Assembly: GCA_036384795.1 (NCBI GenBank)
Contig: DASVLP010000037.1
Location: 182,150 to 246,149, forward strand
Origin: Andeanibacterium sp036384795
GTDB taxonomy: Bacteria > Pseudomonadota > Alphaproteobacteria > Sphingomonadales > Sphingomonadaceae
Reading direction: 5' to 3'
DNA length: 64,000 nt
Both the position numbers and the translations under genes were made by a program. Shown piece after piece: positions 1 to 8,774 of this stretch. The notes under the pieces were generated by a model that saw nothing but the letters and a program-made list of their open reading frames with translations, did not search any database and was not told the DNA's origin. Within the stretch, counting starts at the first letter, position 1; each line of letters starts with the position of its first letter.

Positions 1-933
1 ATCGCCACGCCCGGCCGGCTGATGGACCTGTTCGAGCGCGGCAAGATCCTGCTCACCGGGTGCAACCTGCTGGTGATCGACGAAGCCGACCGGATGCTCG
101 ACATGGGCTTCATCCCGGATATCGAGACGATCTGCTCGAAGTTGCCGGCAAACCGGCAGACGCTGCTGTTCTCGGCAACGATGCCGCCGCCGATCAAGAA
201 GCTGGCGGACAAGTTTCTCACCAACCCGAAGTCGATCGAGGTCGCCCGGCCGGCAACCGCGGCAACCAACATCGCGCAGCACAAGGTCCTGGTTTCCTCG
301 CGCCAGAAACGCGAGGTGCTGCTCGACCTGTTGCACACCGACGATGTGCGCACCGCGATCATCTTCGCGAACCGCAAGACCACCGTACGCGATCTCGCCA
401 AGAGCCTGAAGCGCGAGCGCTTTGCGGTCGGCGAGATCCACGGGGACATGGACCAGGCGTCGCGCAACGCCGAGCTTCAGCGCTTCAAGGACGGCACGAT
501 CAACATCCTGTGCGCGTCCGACGTCGCGGCGCGCGGCCTCGACATCAAGGGCGTCAGCCACGTGTTCAACTACGACACGCCATGGCACCCAGACGATTAC
601 GTCCACCGCATCGGCCGCACCGGCCGCGCCGGCGCCACTGGCCGTGCGTTCACCCTGGTCACGCCGGAAGACGCCGAGGCGATCGCGAACATCGAGAAGC
701 TCACCGGCATGGAAATCCCGACGCTCGACCGGTCGGGCGGGAAAGGTGAAGCGCCGAAACCCGAAAAGAAGGCAGAGAAGGCTCGCAAAGACGAGCCTCG
801 TCGCGCGCAAAAGCGCGACACGCCCAAGCCGGAAAAGCGCCGCGAACATCGCAAGCCGGAGCCGATGGACGAAGCCGACGACGACGGCTGGAATGGCCCG
901 GTGCCGAGCTTCCTGAGTCTTTCGGCGGACTGA
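1..933 (+). CDS. DEAD-box ATP-dependent RNA helicase, C-terminal part (5' end outside window)
   Basis: The reading frame is open from base 1 (Ile-Ala-Thr-Pro-Gly-Arg), so the start and Walker A lie upstream of the window. Visible motifs in order are Ib (TPGR), II (VIDEAD, DEAD at residues 27-30 of the fragment), III (SAT, about 57-59) and the helicase C domain ending in motif VI (HRIGRTGRAG, about 202). A Lys/Arg/Glu-rich tail of about 65 residues follows, as in RhlE-type helicases, where basic tails bind RNA. The family unwinds RNA duplexes using ATP, in ribosome assembly or mRNA decay. Which paralogue this is (RhlE, SrmB or DeaD-like) cannot be settled from the fragment; RhlE-like is my preference. 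Confidence 0.93.
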   Translation: MATPGRLMDLFERGKILLTGCNLLVIDEADRMLDMGFIPDIETICSKLPANRQTLLFSATMPPPIKKLADKFLTNPKSIEVARPATAATNIAQHKVLVSSRQKREVLLDLLHTDDVRTAIIFANRKTTVRDLAKSLKRERFAVGEIHGDMDQASRNAELQRFKDGTINILCASDVAARGLDIKGVSHVFNYDTPWHPDDYVHRIGRTGRAGATGRAFTLVTPEDAEAIANIEKLTGMEIPTLDRSGGKGEAPKPEKKAEKARKDEPRRAQKRDTPKPEKRREHRKPEPMDEADDDGWNGPVPSFLSLSAD

Positions 934-949
934 CCAGGCGGCTAAGCCG

Positions 950-1108
950 CTAAAGATTTTTCTCGTTATCGCCGCCCTTGCGACCGGTGCGATCGCGCGC
1001 ATCGCCGTGGTTCGGATCGCGCGATTCGTCCTTCTGGCGCTGCATGTTCGGGTTGCTGCTGCCGTGCTGCTCCTTGCGGCCCATCGTATTGCCGGTGTGC
1101 TGGGTCAT
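950..1108 (-). CDS. small very hydrophilic protein (52 aa), possible stress-induced protein
   Basis: This is a 52-residue ORF, too short for usual cut-offs, with a strong AAGGAGAG ribosome-binding site 6 bases before the ATG. The protein is extremely hydrophilic, rich in Gly, Asn, Asp, Gln, Lys and Arg, contains no Cys, Trp or Phe, and ends with a GRKGGDNEKN segment. This composition resembles small KGG/GsiB-type or hydrophilin-like stress proteins, but I cannot assign a family with certainty. A near-consensus EcfG-type promoter lies 20-50 bases upstream (see 1131-1155), which agrees with a stress role. It lies between, and antisense to, no other gene. The Met at residue 9 is a less likely start because it has no ribosome-binding site. 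Confidence 0.6.
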   Translation of the reverse strand: MTQHTGNTMGRKEQHGSSNPNMQRQKDESRDPNHGDARDRTGRKGGDNEKNL

Positions 1109-1130
1109 CGGTTCTCTCCTTCGCGAAGAG

Positions 1131-1155
1131 AACGGGTCAACGAAGCGAGGTTTCC
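1131..1155 (-). promoter_or_regulatory. candidate EcfG-type general-stress promoter
   Basis: On the minus strand the sequence reads GGAAA, 16 bases, CGTT. The EcfG consensus is GGAAC-N16/17-CGTT, so the -35 box has one mismatch. It points at the 52-residue hydrophilic gene, with a predicted transcript start about 15 bases before its ribosome-binding site. Confidence 0.4.
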
Positions 1156-1195
1156 CGGCCCTTCCCGTCGCGCAGCGATAGGCAGGGTCGAGGCG

Positions 1196-3493
1196 TCAAA
1201 CCGGCTGGACGAAGCTGTCGATCACGCGTTTGCGGCCGCTGGTGTCGAATTCGATCTCCAGCTTGTTGCCGTCTTGGCCGACCACTTCGCCATAACCGAA
1301 CTTATCGTGAAACACGCGCGCGCCGATCGCGATGTCGCCGCGCGGCTTGGCGGCGTAGCTTGCCGCGCTGCGGCCGGGCTCGGCGAGACGCTTGGGGGTG
1401 GTGTCGTAGCCGGTGGAGAGCGCCCGCTGCCATCCCGGCCCGCGGTTCTGCGCGCGTTGCGGCCGGTCGCGCGCGAGGTGCGCGAACGGGTCGTCGCGCT
1501 CGCTCCAGTTGGCGCGCCAGAGCGAGGCTCCACCGGTAAGGGTGGTCTCCTCCTCGATGTGCGCCTTGGGCAGTTCGGCGATGAAGCGCGACGGGATCGA
1601 GCTGGTCCACTGGCCGTAGATCCGCCGGTTGGAGGCATGCAGAATCGTGCAGCGCCGCCGCGCGCGGGTGATCGCGACGTAGGCGAGGCGGCGTTCTTCC
1701 TCGAGGCTCGCGAGCCCTCCTTCGTCGAGCGCGCGCTGCGAAGGGAACACGCCTTCCTCCCAGCCCGGCAGGAACACGTTCTCGAACTCGAGCCCCTTGG
1801 CGGCGTGGATCGTCATGATGGTGACTTTCTCGCCGTCATCCGCCGCATCGTTCTCCATGATCAGGCTGACGTGCTCGAGGAAATCGCCGAGCGTCTCGTA
1901 TTCCTCCATCGCGCGGCCGAGCTCGGTCAGGTTGTCGAGCCGGCCTGCCGATTCCGCGCTGCGTTCGGCCTTGAGCATCGCGGTGTAGCCGGTCTCTTCG
2001 AGCACCGTGCGCAGCAGCTCGGCGGGTGAGACTTTGTCCGCCATCTCGCGCCAGTGCAGGAAATTCCGCATCAGCGCGGCGATGGTGCCGGCGGCGCGCT
2101 TGGGCAATTCGTCGCTGTCGGCAAGCTGGAGTGACGCGGCGGCGAGCGGCAGCCCGGTGGCGCGCGCATGGCGGTGCATCGCTTCGAGCGTCTTCGCGCC
2201 CAGGCCGCGCTTGGGCTGGTTGTAGATCCGCTCGAACGCGAGGTCGTCCTGCGGCTGCGCGATCACCCGCAGGTAGGCGAGGGCGTCGCGGATTTCGGCG
2301 CGCTCGTAGAACCGGAAGCCGCCGACGATCCGGTAGTTGAGCCCGATCTGGATGAAGCGGTCCTCGAACTCGCGGGTCTGGTATTGCGCGCGCACCAGGA
2401 TCGCGACGCCTTCCATCGACGCGCCTTCGCGCTCGAGCCGCTCGATCTCCTCGCCGACCCGGCGCGCTTCCTCGGGCCCGTCCCACACGCCGATCACGCG
2501 GACTTTGTCGCCGCCGTTGCGCTCGGTCCATAAAGTCTTCCCGAGCCGCTCGCTGTTGGTCGCGATCAGGCCAGAGGCGGCTCCGAGAATATCGGGCGTC
2601 GAGCGGTAGTTCTGCTCCAGCCGGATCACCTTCGCGCCGGGAAAATCCTTTTCGAACCGCAGGATATTGGCGATTTCTGCACCGCGCCATGAATAGATCG
2701 ACTGATCGTCGTCGCCCACCACGCAGATGTTCTTGCGGGCCTGGGCAAGCAGCCGCAGCCATAGGTACTGCACCGCGTTGGTATCCTGGTACTCGTCGAC
2801 CAGGATGTACTTGAAGCGCTGCTGGTACTGCTCGAGCACGTCGCGGTGCGCGCGGAAGATGTTCAGCATGTGCAGCATCAGGTCGCCGAAGTCGCACGCG
2901 TTGAGTGCCTTCAGTCGCGCCTGGTAGAGCTGGTAGAATTGCTGACCCTTGCCGTTGGCGTAAGCCTCGTTCTCCAGCGCGTCGAGGTCCGCGGGGTTGA
3001 GCCCGCGGTTCTTCCAGCGGTCGATCAGCCCGGCGAGCTGACGCGCGGGCCAGCGCTTCTCGTCGAGGTTCTGTTCGGCGATGATCTGCTTGAGCAGCCG
3101 CAACTGATCGTCGGTGTCGATGATCGTGTAGTTCGGCTGCAATCCCACCAGCTCGGCGTGGCGGCGCAGCATTCGCGCGCAGATCGAATGGAACGTGCCG
3201 AGCCAAGGCATCCCCTCGACCGCTTCGCCGATCAAATGCCCGACCCGCTCGCGCATTTCGCGCGCGGCCCGATTGGTGAAAGTCACGCACAGGATCTCGC
3301 TCGGCCAGGCGCGGCGCGTGGCGACCAGATGCGCGAGCCGGGCGGTCAGCGCGGCGGTCTTGCCGGTGCCGGCGCCCGCCAGCATCAGCACCGGCCCCTC
3401 GGTGGTGGTCACCGCCTGAACCTGCGGCGGGTTCAGCCCGCGCGCATAGGGCGGCGGCGCATCAGGCGGGGGAGGGGGGGAAAGATCGCTCAT
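1196..3493 (-). CDS. uvrD: ATP-dependent DNA helicase UvrD/PcrA
   Basis: This is a superfamily 1A 3'-5' DNA helicase of 765 aa that removes incised strands in nucleotide-excision and mismatch repair and clears proteins from DNA. A Q-motif-like NPPQ (21-24) and Walker A AGAGTGKT (39-46) open domain 1A; motif II is VDEYQDTN, and the later motif VI region is typical of UvrD (VAITRARRR). The C-terminus carries the Tudor-like PcrA/UvrD segment (VFHDKFGYGEVVGQDG). The ATG at 3493 (MSDLSPPPPP) is chosen because it matches the family N-terminus; the longer upstream extension is Pro/Ser-rich and overlaps the promoter region of the divergent gene. The length fits the family. Confidence 0.95.
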   Translation of the reverse strand: MSDLSPPPPPDAPPPYARGLNPPQVQAVTTTEGPVLMLAGAGTGKTAALTARLAHLVATRRAWPSEILCVTFTNRAAREMRERVGHLIGEAVEGMPWLGTFHSICARMLRRHAELVGLQPNYTIIDTDDQLRLLKQIIAEQNLDEKRWPARQLAGLIDRWKNRGLNPADLDALENEAYANGKGQQFYQLYQARLKALNACDFGDLMLHMLNIFRAHRDVLEQYQQRFKYILVDEYQDTNAVQYLWLRLLAQARKNICVVGDDDQSIYSWRGAEIANILRFEKDFPGAKVIRLEQNYRSTPDILGAASGLIATNSERLGKTLWTERNGGDKVRVIGVWDGPEEARRVGEEIERLEREGASMEGVAILVRAQYQTREFEDRFIQIGLNYRIVGGFRFYERAEIRDALAYLRVIAQPQDDLAFERIYNQPKRGLGAKTLEAMHRHARATGLPLAAASLQLADSDELPKRAAGTIAALMRNFLHWREMADKVSPAELLRTVLEETGYTAMLKAERSAESAGRLDNLTELGRAMEEYETLGDFLEHVSLIMENDAADDGEKVTIMTIHAAKGLEFENVFLPGWEEGVFPSQRALDEGGLASLEEERRLAYVAITRARRRCTILHASNRRIYGQWTSSIPSRFIAELPKAHIEEETTLTGGASLWRANWSERDDPFAHLARDRPQRAQNRGPGWQRALSTGYDTTPKRLAEPGRSAASYAAKPRGDIAIGARVFHDKFGYGEVVGQDGNKLEIEFDTSGRKRVIDSFVQPV

Positions 3494-3588
3494 CGCAGGT
3501 GAACAACTAGGGAACGCGAGGGGAGGGCACAAGGTCCGCCACGGTCCCGGGTGCGACGACAGTCTGCCCTGTAGCGTCGACGAAATAC

Positions 3589-3614
3589 GGAACGAGTCGG
3601 CCACCAGCACCGTT
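3589..3614 (+). promoter_or_regulatory. EcfG-type general-stress promoter
   Basis: GGAAC at 3589-3593, a 17-base spacer, then CGTT at 3611-3614: an exact match to the alphaproteobacterial EcfG consensus. It ends 33 bases before the ATG of the secreted Ser-rich protein at 3647. Confidence 0.6.
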
Positions 3615-3646
3615 GAGGTGGCGGACGGCACGTGAGGAACGACGCA

Positions 3647-4060
3647 ATGCGCAATCTTCTTCTATCCACCGTCGCGGCCCTGTCGATCGCCGCAATTCCC
3701 GCAATCGCCGCCGCTCAGCAGCAAAGCGCCGATCCCGTTCCGCCCTCGTCGGTAGGTCCGAGCGCGGTTTCGAACGGCCAGGCCGATCAGTCGACCTCAG
3801 CCAGCACCGATGCCTCGACGGGCAATTCTGCCTCTTCGACATCCGCCACGTCTTCGGGCAGCGCCGACATCACCAGCGGCGCCGGTGCGAGCGTCGAGGC
3901 CCAGGGCGATGCGTCGACCCAGGCGATTGGTGCACCGCCGGCGACCTATCCGCTGTGCCGCGGGAACATCCAGGACGAATGCATCAATCCGCGCGAGGCC
4001 GGCAAGAATTTCGGCAACCGGCCGCTGAAGTACTGGCCCGGCAAGCCGGCCAGCGAATAA
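3647..4060 (+). CDS. secreted Ser/Ala/Thr-rich protein of unknown function
   Basis: This is a 137-residue protein with a classical signal peptide (short basic start, hydrophobic stretch through residue 21, AIAAA-Q cleavage region). A low-complexity Ser/Ala/Thr/Gln linker of about 65 residues follows. The C-terminal module is short and ordered, with two Cys (LCRGNIQDECINPREAG) and a GNRPLKYWPGKP ending. The two cysteines could form a disulfide in the periplasm. I recognise no catalytic family. The ATG at 3647 has GAGGA just upstream; a GTG at 3632 is the alternative. The gene is preceded by an EcfG-type promoter and followed by a strong hairpin terminator, so it is probably monocistronic and stress-induced. 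Confidence 0.75.
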   Translation: MRNLLLSTVAALSIAAIPAIAAAQQQSADPVPPSSVGPSAVSNGQADQSTSASTDASTGNSASSTSATSSGSADITSGAGASVEAQGDASTQAIGAPPATYPLCRGNIQDECINPREAGKNFGNRPLKYWPGKPASE

Positions 4061-4097
4061 ATTTCCCGCTCCAGTCCGCTTTGGCGGACGGTGAGGA

Positions 4098-4132
4098 GGC
4101 GGTCGCGCTCCGGCGCGGCCGCCTTTATTCTT
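4098..4132 (+). terminator. Rho-independent terminator
   Basis: An 11-bp stem (4098-4108 with 4113-4123, one G-T pair) closes a TCCG tetraloop and is followed by TTTATTCTT. It lies 37 bases after the stop of the secreted protein gene. Confidence 0.8.
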
Positions 4133-4184
4133 GCTCGCGGAAGGCAGGCGGCTAGACACGGCGCACATGGGAAGGGAGCGCGCC

Positions 4185-5459
4185 GTGGCATCGCCGATCA
4201 ATGCAAACCTGCGTGTCCTGGCCGCTGCGATGGTCGGCACGTCGGTCGAGTTCTACGATTTCTACGTCTATGCGACCGCCGCCGCGCTGGTGTTTGGGCC
4301 GCTGTTCTTCCCCGCCACGAGCGCTTCGGCGCAACTGCTGCTGAGCCTGGCGAGCTTCGGCCTGGCATTCTTCGCGCGGCCGGTCGGGGCGATCGCGTTC
4401 GGTCATTTCGGCGACCGGCTGGGGCGCAAGTCGACCCTGGTGGTCTCGCTGATGCTGATGGGTGCTTCGACCCTGCTGATCGCGTTCCTGCCTACCTATG
4501 CTCAGGTCGGCTGGGTCGCGCCGCTGCTGCTGTGCATCCTGCGCTTCGGACAGGGCTTCGGCCTGGGCGGAGAATGGGGCGGCGCGGCGCTGCTGGCGGT
4601 CGAGAACGCGCCGAAGGGTTGGGAGGCGCGGTTCGGCTCTGCGCCGCAGTTCGGCGCGCCGATCGGGTTCCTCGCGGCCAACGGCCTGTTCCTGCTGCTC
4701 GGCATCGGCCTGTCGGACCGGGACTTCGCCGCCTGGGGCTGGCGTATTCCGTTCGTGCTGAGCGCGGTACTGGTGGCGCTCGGGCTGTGGATCCGGCTCA
4801 AGGTTTCCGAGACGCCGGCGTTCCGCGAAGCGCTCGAACAGGCGCCGCCGCCGGCGATCCCGCTCGGCGTGCTGCTGCGGCACCATTGGCCCGCGGTGAT
4901 CGCCGGGGCGGCGGCGGTGATCTCGGCGTTTGCGATCTTCTACCTCTCGACGGCGTTCGCGCTCGGCCACCTGACCACTGCGCGCGGGGTCCCGCGCGAG
5001 ACGGCGCTTGCGCTGCAGCTCGGGGCCAACTGCTTCATGGCGCTGGGCATCTTGTGGTCGGGCGTGTGGTCGGACCGCACGAGCCCCCGGCGCGTGCTGA
5101 TCTACGGCGCGGCGGGGACGGTTGCGCTGGGGGTGCTGTTCGGTCCCGCGCTGGGAGCAGGGACGCTGCTGACGGTGTTTCTGACGCTCAGCTTCGCGAT
5201 GGTGGTGATGGGCCTTGTCTACGGACCGCTCGGCGCCTGGCTGCCGACGCTGTTCCCGGTGACGGTGCGCTACACCGGGGTGTCGGTCGCGTTCAATTGC
5301 GGCGGGATCATCGGCGGGGCGGTCGCTCCGGTCGCCGCGCAGTGGCTCAGCGGCATGGGCGGGATCGCGCTCGTCGGACTGTTCCTCTCGGTAGCCGGGC
5401 TGGTGACGTTGGCCGGGGTGCTGATGGGCAAGCTCGGGGGCCCCGCCGACGCCGTCTAG
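4185..5459 (+). CDS. MFS transporter, metabolite:H+ symporter (MHS) type
   Basis: This is an inner-membrane transporter of 424 aa with about 12 hydrophobic segments. The N-terminus (SVEFYDFYVYATAA) and the loop 2-3 motif GHFGDRLGRKS (73-83) are characteristic of the MHS family, which includes proline/betaine, alpha-ketoglutarate and shikimate/aromatic-acid permeases. The substrate cannot be read from sequence. The GTG at 4185 is preferred because GGAAGGGAG lies 7 bases upstream; an ATG at 4167 has no ribosome-binding site. The gene converges with rsmD, and the two stop codons overlap in a shared CTAG. Confidence 0.85.
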   Translation: MASPINANLRVLAAAMVGTSVEFYDFYVYATAAALVFGPLFFPATSASAQLLLSLASFGLAFFARPVGAIAFGHFGDRLGRKSTLVVSLMLMGASTLLIAFLPTYAQVGWVAPLLLCILRFGQGFGLGGEWGGAALLAVENAPKGWEARFGSAPQFGAPIGFLAANGLFLLLGIGLSDRDFAAWGWRIPFVLSAVLVALGLWIRLKVSETPAFREALEQAPPPAIPLGVLLRHHWPAVIAGAAAVISAFAIFYLSTAFALGHLTTARGVPRETALALQLGANCFMALGILWSGVWSDRTSPRRVLIYGAAGTVALGVLFGPALGAGTLLTVFLTLSFAMVVMGLVYGPLGAWLPTLFPVTVRYTGVSVAFNCGGIIGGAVAPVAAQWLSGMGGIALVGLFLSVAGLVTLAGVLMGKLGGPADAV

Positions 5460-6001
5460 CCGCCCGCGCGCAGCAAGTGCAGCCGCGCCTTGCCGACATC
5501 GCGCGCGGCATCGAGCTCGAACCCTTTGACCTCGACTTCCTCGTGGCGCGAAGTCTCGACCGCGATCCACGCGCCCGCCGCGATCCAGCCGAGCCGTTGA
5601 AGCCGGTCGAGCGCCACCGCACCGGCGCCGGTCTCGTACGGCGGATCGAGCAGCAACAGGTCCGCCGGACGCCGGGCAGGCCCCAGCGCCATCACCGATC
5701 CCGCGCGCACGTCGCAGCGGGATTGAGCGCCCAGCACCGCGATATTGGCGCGCAGCGCCTTCAGCGCGTCCGCGTCCTGCTCGACGAACACCGCCTCGCC
5801 CGCGCCGCGCGAAAGGGCCTCGAGCCCCAGCGCGCCCGAGCCGGCGAACAAGTCCGCCACCAGCAGCCCCTCGAACGCGCCGAGCCGGCTGGCGAGCATC
5901 GAAAACAGGGTCTCGCGGGTCCGGTCGGCGGTCGGGCGCGTCGCGTCGCCTGCGGGGGCCTGCAATTTACGTCCGCGCCACTCGCCGGCGATGATCCTCA
6001 C
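5456..6001 (-). CDS. rsmD: 16S rRNA (guanine(966)-N(2))-methyltransferase RsmD
   Basis: This is a 181-residue Rossmann methyltransferase that methylates G966 of 16S rRNA in the 30S subunit. The SAM-binding motif DLFAGSGALG is at 50-59 and the catalytic DPPY motif at 119-122, both standard for RsmD. The N-terminus MRIIAGEWRGRKL is the family signature. Translation starts at a GTG that overlaps the rluB stop codon (GTGA), so the two rRNA-modification genes are translationally coupled. The length matches the family. Confidence 0.93.
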   Translation of the reverse strand: MRIIAGEWRGRKLQAPAGDATRPTADRTRETLFSMLASRLGAFEGLLVADLFAGSGALGLEALSRGAGEAVFVEQDADALKALRANIAVLGAQSRCDVRAGSVMALGPARRPADLLLLDPPYETGAGAVALDRLQRLGWIAAGAWIAVETSRHEEVEVKGFELDAARDVGKARLHLLRAGG

Positions 6002-6765
6002 CGCCAGCCGCCCCGGCTCGCCAGGTGCTTGCGGAACTGTTCGACGTCCTTCTGGCGGATTTCGACCGCGGTTCCGCGCGCCAGCTCGCCGAGCGCGAAC
6101 GGGCCGTAGGCGACGCGGATCAGCCGCGAGACCTGCAGTCCGAGATGCTCGAGCACCCGGCGCACCTCGCGGTTCTTGCCTTCCTTCAGGGTCAGCTCGA
6201 TCCAGTTCTGCCGCCCGCTGCGGCTTTCGAGGTTCGCGTCGATCGATCCGTAGCGCACGCCGTCGATCGTCAGTCCTTCGATCAGTTCCTCGAGCGCGGC
6301 CTGGGACACCTCGCCCTGCGCGCGGGCGCGATAAGTGCGCGGGATGCCGCTCTTGGGCAGCTCCATCGCGCGCTTCAACTCGCCGTCGTTGGTCAGCAGC
6401 AGCAGCCCCTCGGTGTTGAAGTCGAGCCGGCCGACCGGCATCAGCCGCGGGGTGCCCTGGGGCAACGCGTTCCGCAGCGCATTGTAGATCGTCGGCCGGC
6501 CCGAGAAGTCGCGCTCCGCGGTGAGCAGGCCGGGCGGTTTGTTGAAGGCGAACAGCCGCGGCGGCTCTGGCGCGGCGATCGGCTTGCCGTCCACCGTCAC
6601 GCCCCTGAGGCTCGGCAAGATCGTGGCGGGCGTTTCGAGCGCCTTGCCGTTCAGCGCCACGCGCCCCTCGGCGATCATCCGCTCGACCTCGCGCCGGCTG
6701 GCGACGCCGGCGCGGGCGAGCAGCTTGGCGATCCGCTCGCCCGTGGGTCTGTCTGCTTGAGGCAT
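5998..6765 (-). CDS. rluB: 23S rRNA pseudouridine synthase RluB/RsuA family
   Basis: This 255-residue protein has an N-terminal S4 RNA-binding domain (about 7-55) and a pseudouridine synthase domain containing the catalytic motif GRLDFNTEG with Asp115. RluB and RsuA/RluE/RluF share this fold, and RluB (23S psi2605) best fits length and context, but the target base is inferred. It is the first gene of a two-gene operon with rsmD and is transcribed away from ampG. A family A palindromic repeat lies in the shared upstream region. Confidence 0.88.
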   Translation of the reverse strand: MPQADRPTGERIAKLLARAGVASRREVERMIAEGRVALNGKALETPATILPSLRGVTVDGKPIAAPEPPRLFAFNKPPGLLTAERDFSGRPTIYNALRNALPQGTPRLMPVGRLDFNTEGLLLLTNDGELKRAMELPKSGIPRTYRARAQGEVSQAALEELIEGLTIDGVRYGSIDANLESRSGRQNWIELTLKEGKNREVRRVLEHLGLQVSRLIRVAYGPFALGELARGTAVEIRQKDVEQFRKHLASRGGWR

Positions 6766-6784
6766 AGGGCGCCCTTACCGACAT

Positions 6785-6865
6785 CGTCATCCCGGCGAAA
6801 GCCGGGATCGCTGTCCACCCGTTGCGCCCTTCCGAGAGCGATCCTGACTTGCGTCAGGATGACGA
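6785..6865. repeat. family A palindromic intergenic repeat, copy 1
   Basis: An 81-bp element with outer inverted ends CGTCATCC/GGATGACG and two internal hairpins: an 8-bp stem closing a GAAA loop, and an 8-bp stem closing a TTGC loop. Related copies are at 29646 and 31212; all share GGGATCGCTG after the first hairpin. Confidence 0.85.
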
Positions 6866-6933
6866 GAAAGTTTCCTTCCCAAACCCGCCTCGCAAGCTAA
6901 GCTCGAACCTTTCGCGGGCGAGGAGGATCGACG

Positions 6934-8622
6934 ATGGCCGAAGCAGCAGCCACTCCGGCGCGCCCGAAGGGGTTCAAGCTGCTCCGGATCGCATTTCGCT
7001 CGCGCAAGTCGGCGACGATGCTGGCGTTCGGCTTCTCCTCCGGCCTGCCGTACGCGCTGCTGGTCGGCACGCTGACCGCGTGGCTCGGCGAAGTCGGGGT
7101 GAAGCTTGCGACCATTGGCATCTTCTCGTGGATCGGGCTCAGCTATTCGTTCAAGTTCCTGTGGTCGCCCGTGGTCGATCGGCTGCGGCTGCCCGGGCTC
7201 GAGCGGCTCGGAAGGCGCAAAAGCTGGATCGGCTTGTGCCAGGCGATCGTCGCGGTGTGCCTTGCACTGCTCGGGCTGACCGACCCGGCGGTCGCGATCG
7301 GCAGCTTCGTGCTGGTCGCGTTCGTCGCCGCGCTCGCGTCGGCCACCCACGATATCGCGATCGACGCTTGGCGGATCGACCAGGCGGACGAAGACACGCC
7401 GGTCGAGCTGCTCTCGGCGATCTACCAGTTCGGCTATCGCACCGCCTCGATCGTCGGCGGCGCGATCGCGCTGGTGATGGCCGCGCGGATGAGCTGGCCG
7501 CACGTCTACCTGGTGATGGCGGCGGTGTTCGTCGGGCTGCTGGCGGTCACGCTGACCGCGCCCGACAGCGTGCGGCCGGAGCGCGAGGCGCTGTACGGCG
7601 CGCTGTCCGAGCCAGGCGCGCTCAAGCCGGGCGTGCGCTGGACCTTGCTGGCGATCGTGGGCGCGAGCTGGCTGTGGGCGATCCTGCGCCTGCTGACTTT
7701 CGCGGTGGCGATGCTGACGCCCGCTGTTCCGGGGGCGGAGCCGCTTTCGGTCGGCGACTTCACCAAGACCTGGGGCGTGCTGATCATCGCCGCGACGGTG
7801 TTCGTGCCGTTGATCGTGGCGGCGCTCGCCAATTATCTCGCGAAGCAGCCCGACAAAGTCCTCGCCGCGCCCGACACGCGCGCGGGGGCAGGGCGCACCG
7901 CGATGAACCACCTCTATTCGGCGCTCGTCGATCCGCTGGCCGAGCTCTCCCGCCGGATGGGTTGGGGCGTGCTGGCGGCGATCGGGTTCATCCTGACTTA
8001 TGCGATCTGCTACAACATCTGGGCGAGCTTCGCGTACCCGTTCTACCTCGATTACCTGAAGTACACGAAGGACGAGGTGGCGTTCGCGTCGAAGATCTTC
8101 GGCATCATCATGACGATGCTCGGGATCAGCCTCGGCGGTTATCTGTTCGCCCGGATCGGCCGGTTCCCGACGATCCTGCTCGGCGCGATCCTGCCGCCGC
8201 TCGGCAACTTCCTTTACGCCGACCTCGCCGACGGCGGCGGCGGGATCGACGCCTTCTCGCACCTGCTGCGGCTCGATGCATTGGCCGGCATGTTCGGCTC
8301 GGACGAGCGGATGGTGCGGCTGCTGCTGGCGATCTGCTATGAGAACGTCACCACCGGCTTGGCGTTGACCGCGTTCGTCGCCTACGTCTCGTCGATCGTC
8401 AGCAAGAAGTACGCCGCCATCCAATACGCTCTCCTGTCGTCGTTGCTGTCGCTGGTCGGCACGCTCGGGCGCGGCGCGGTGGGCGAGGCGTTCGACCTCT
8501 ACGGCTACGCTCCGGTGTTCCGTTGGACCGCCGCGACCGCGCTGATCTCGACCGTGTTCGTATTGCTCGAATGGGCGCGGGTTTCGCGGGCCGGGCGGTT
8601 GGCGTCAGCCGACCATGCGTAA
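6934..8622 (+). CDS. ampG: AmpG-family muropeptide permease (MFS)
   Basis: This is a 562-residue inner-membrane MFS protein. The N-terminus has the AmpG hallmarks GFSSGLPYALLVGTLTAWL and SFKFLWSPVVDR; the conserved ATHDIAIDAWR segment follows. AmpG imports GlcNAc-anhydroMurNAc (peptides) from the periplasm for peptidoglycan recycling and links recycling to beta-lactamase induction. The protein is about 70 residues longer than the E. coli enzyme, mainly in central loops. ATG at 6934 follows AGGAGG 7-8 bases upstream. The window also encodes an LD-carboxypeptidase and a MurC/Mpl-like ligase that could act on the imported products. Confidence 0.88.
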   Translation: MAEAAATPARPKGFKLLRIAFRSRKSATMLAFGFSSGLPYALLVGTLTAWLGEVGVKLATIGIFSWIGLSYSFKFLWSPVVDRLRLPGLERLGRRKSWIGLCQAIVAVCLALLGLTDPAVAIGSFVLVAFVAALASATHDIAIDAWRIDQADEDTPVELLSAIYQFGYRTASIVGGAIALVMAARMSWPHVYLVMAAVFVGLLAVTLTAPDSVRPEREALYGALSEPGALKPGVRWTLLAIVGASWLWAILRLLTFAVAMLTPAVPGAEPLSVGDFTKTWGVLIIAATVFVPLIVAALANYLAKQPDKVLAAPDTRAGAGRTAMNHLYSALVDPLAELSRRMGWGVLAAIGFILTYAICYNIWASFAYPFYLDYLKYTKDEVAFASKIFGIIMTMLGISLGGYLFARIGRFPTILLGAILPPLGNFLYADLADGGGGIDAFSHLLRLDALAGMFGSDERMVRLLLAICYENVTTGLALTAFVAYVSSIVSKKYAAIQYALLSSLLSLVGTLGRGAVGEAFDLYGYAPVFRWTAATALISTVFVLLEWARVSRAGRLASADHA

Positions 8623-8628
8623 CGGTTC

Positions 8629-8774
8629 TCCTCCCCCCTTGCGGGATACGAAGGCTTGCCCTGAAAGGGCCTAGCCGTAGTTGGAGAGGGGTGACGCAGC
8701 GCAGGCCCCTCTCCAAGCTCCGCTAGCTCGTTACACGAGCAAGCTGCGCTATCCTCCCCCGCAAGGGGGGAGGA
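8629..8774. repeat. family B intergenic repeat, copy 1
   Basis: A 146-bp element bounded by a perfect 14-bp inverted repeat (8629-8642 with 8761-8774), with further internal pairing (for example GAGAGGGG with CCCCTCTC). It fills the gap between ampG and the convergent folC and may act as a bidirectional terminator. Confidence 0.8.
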
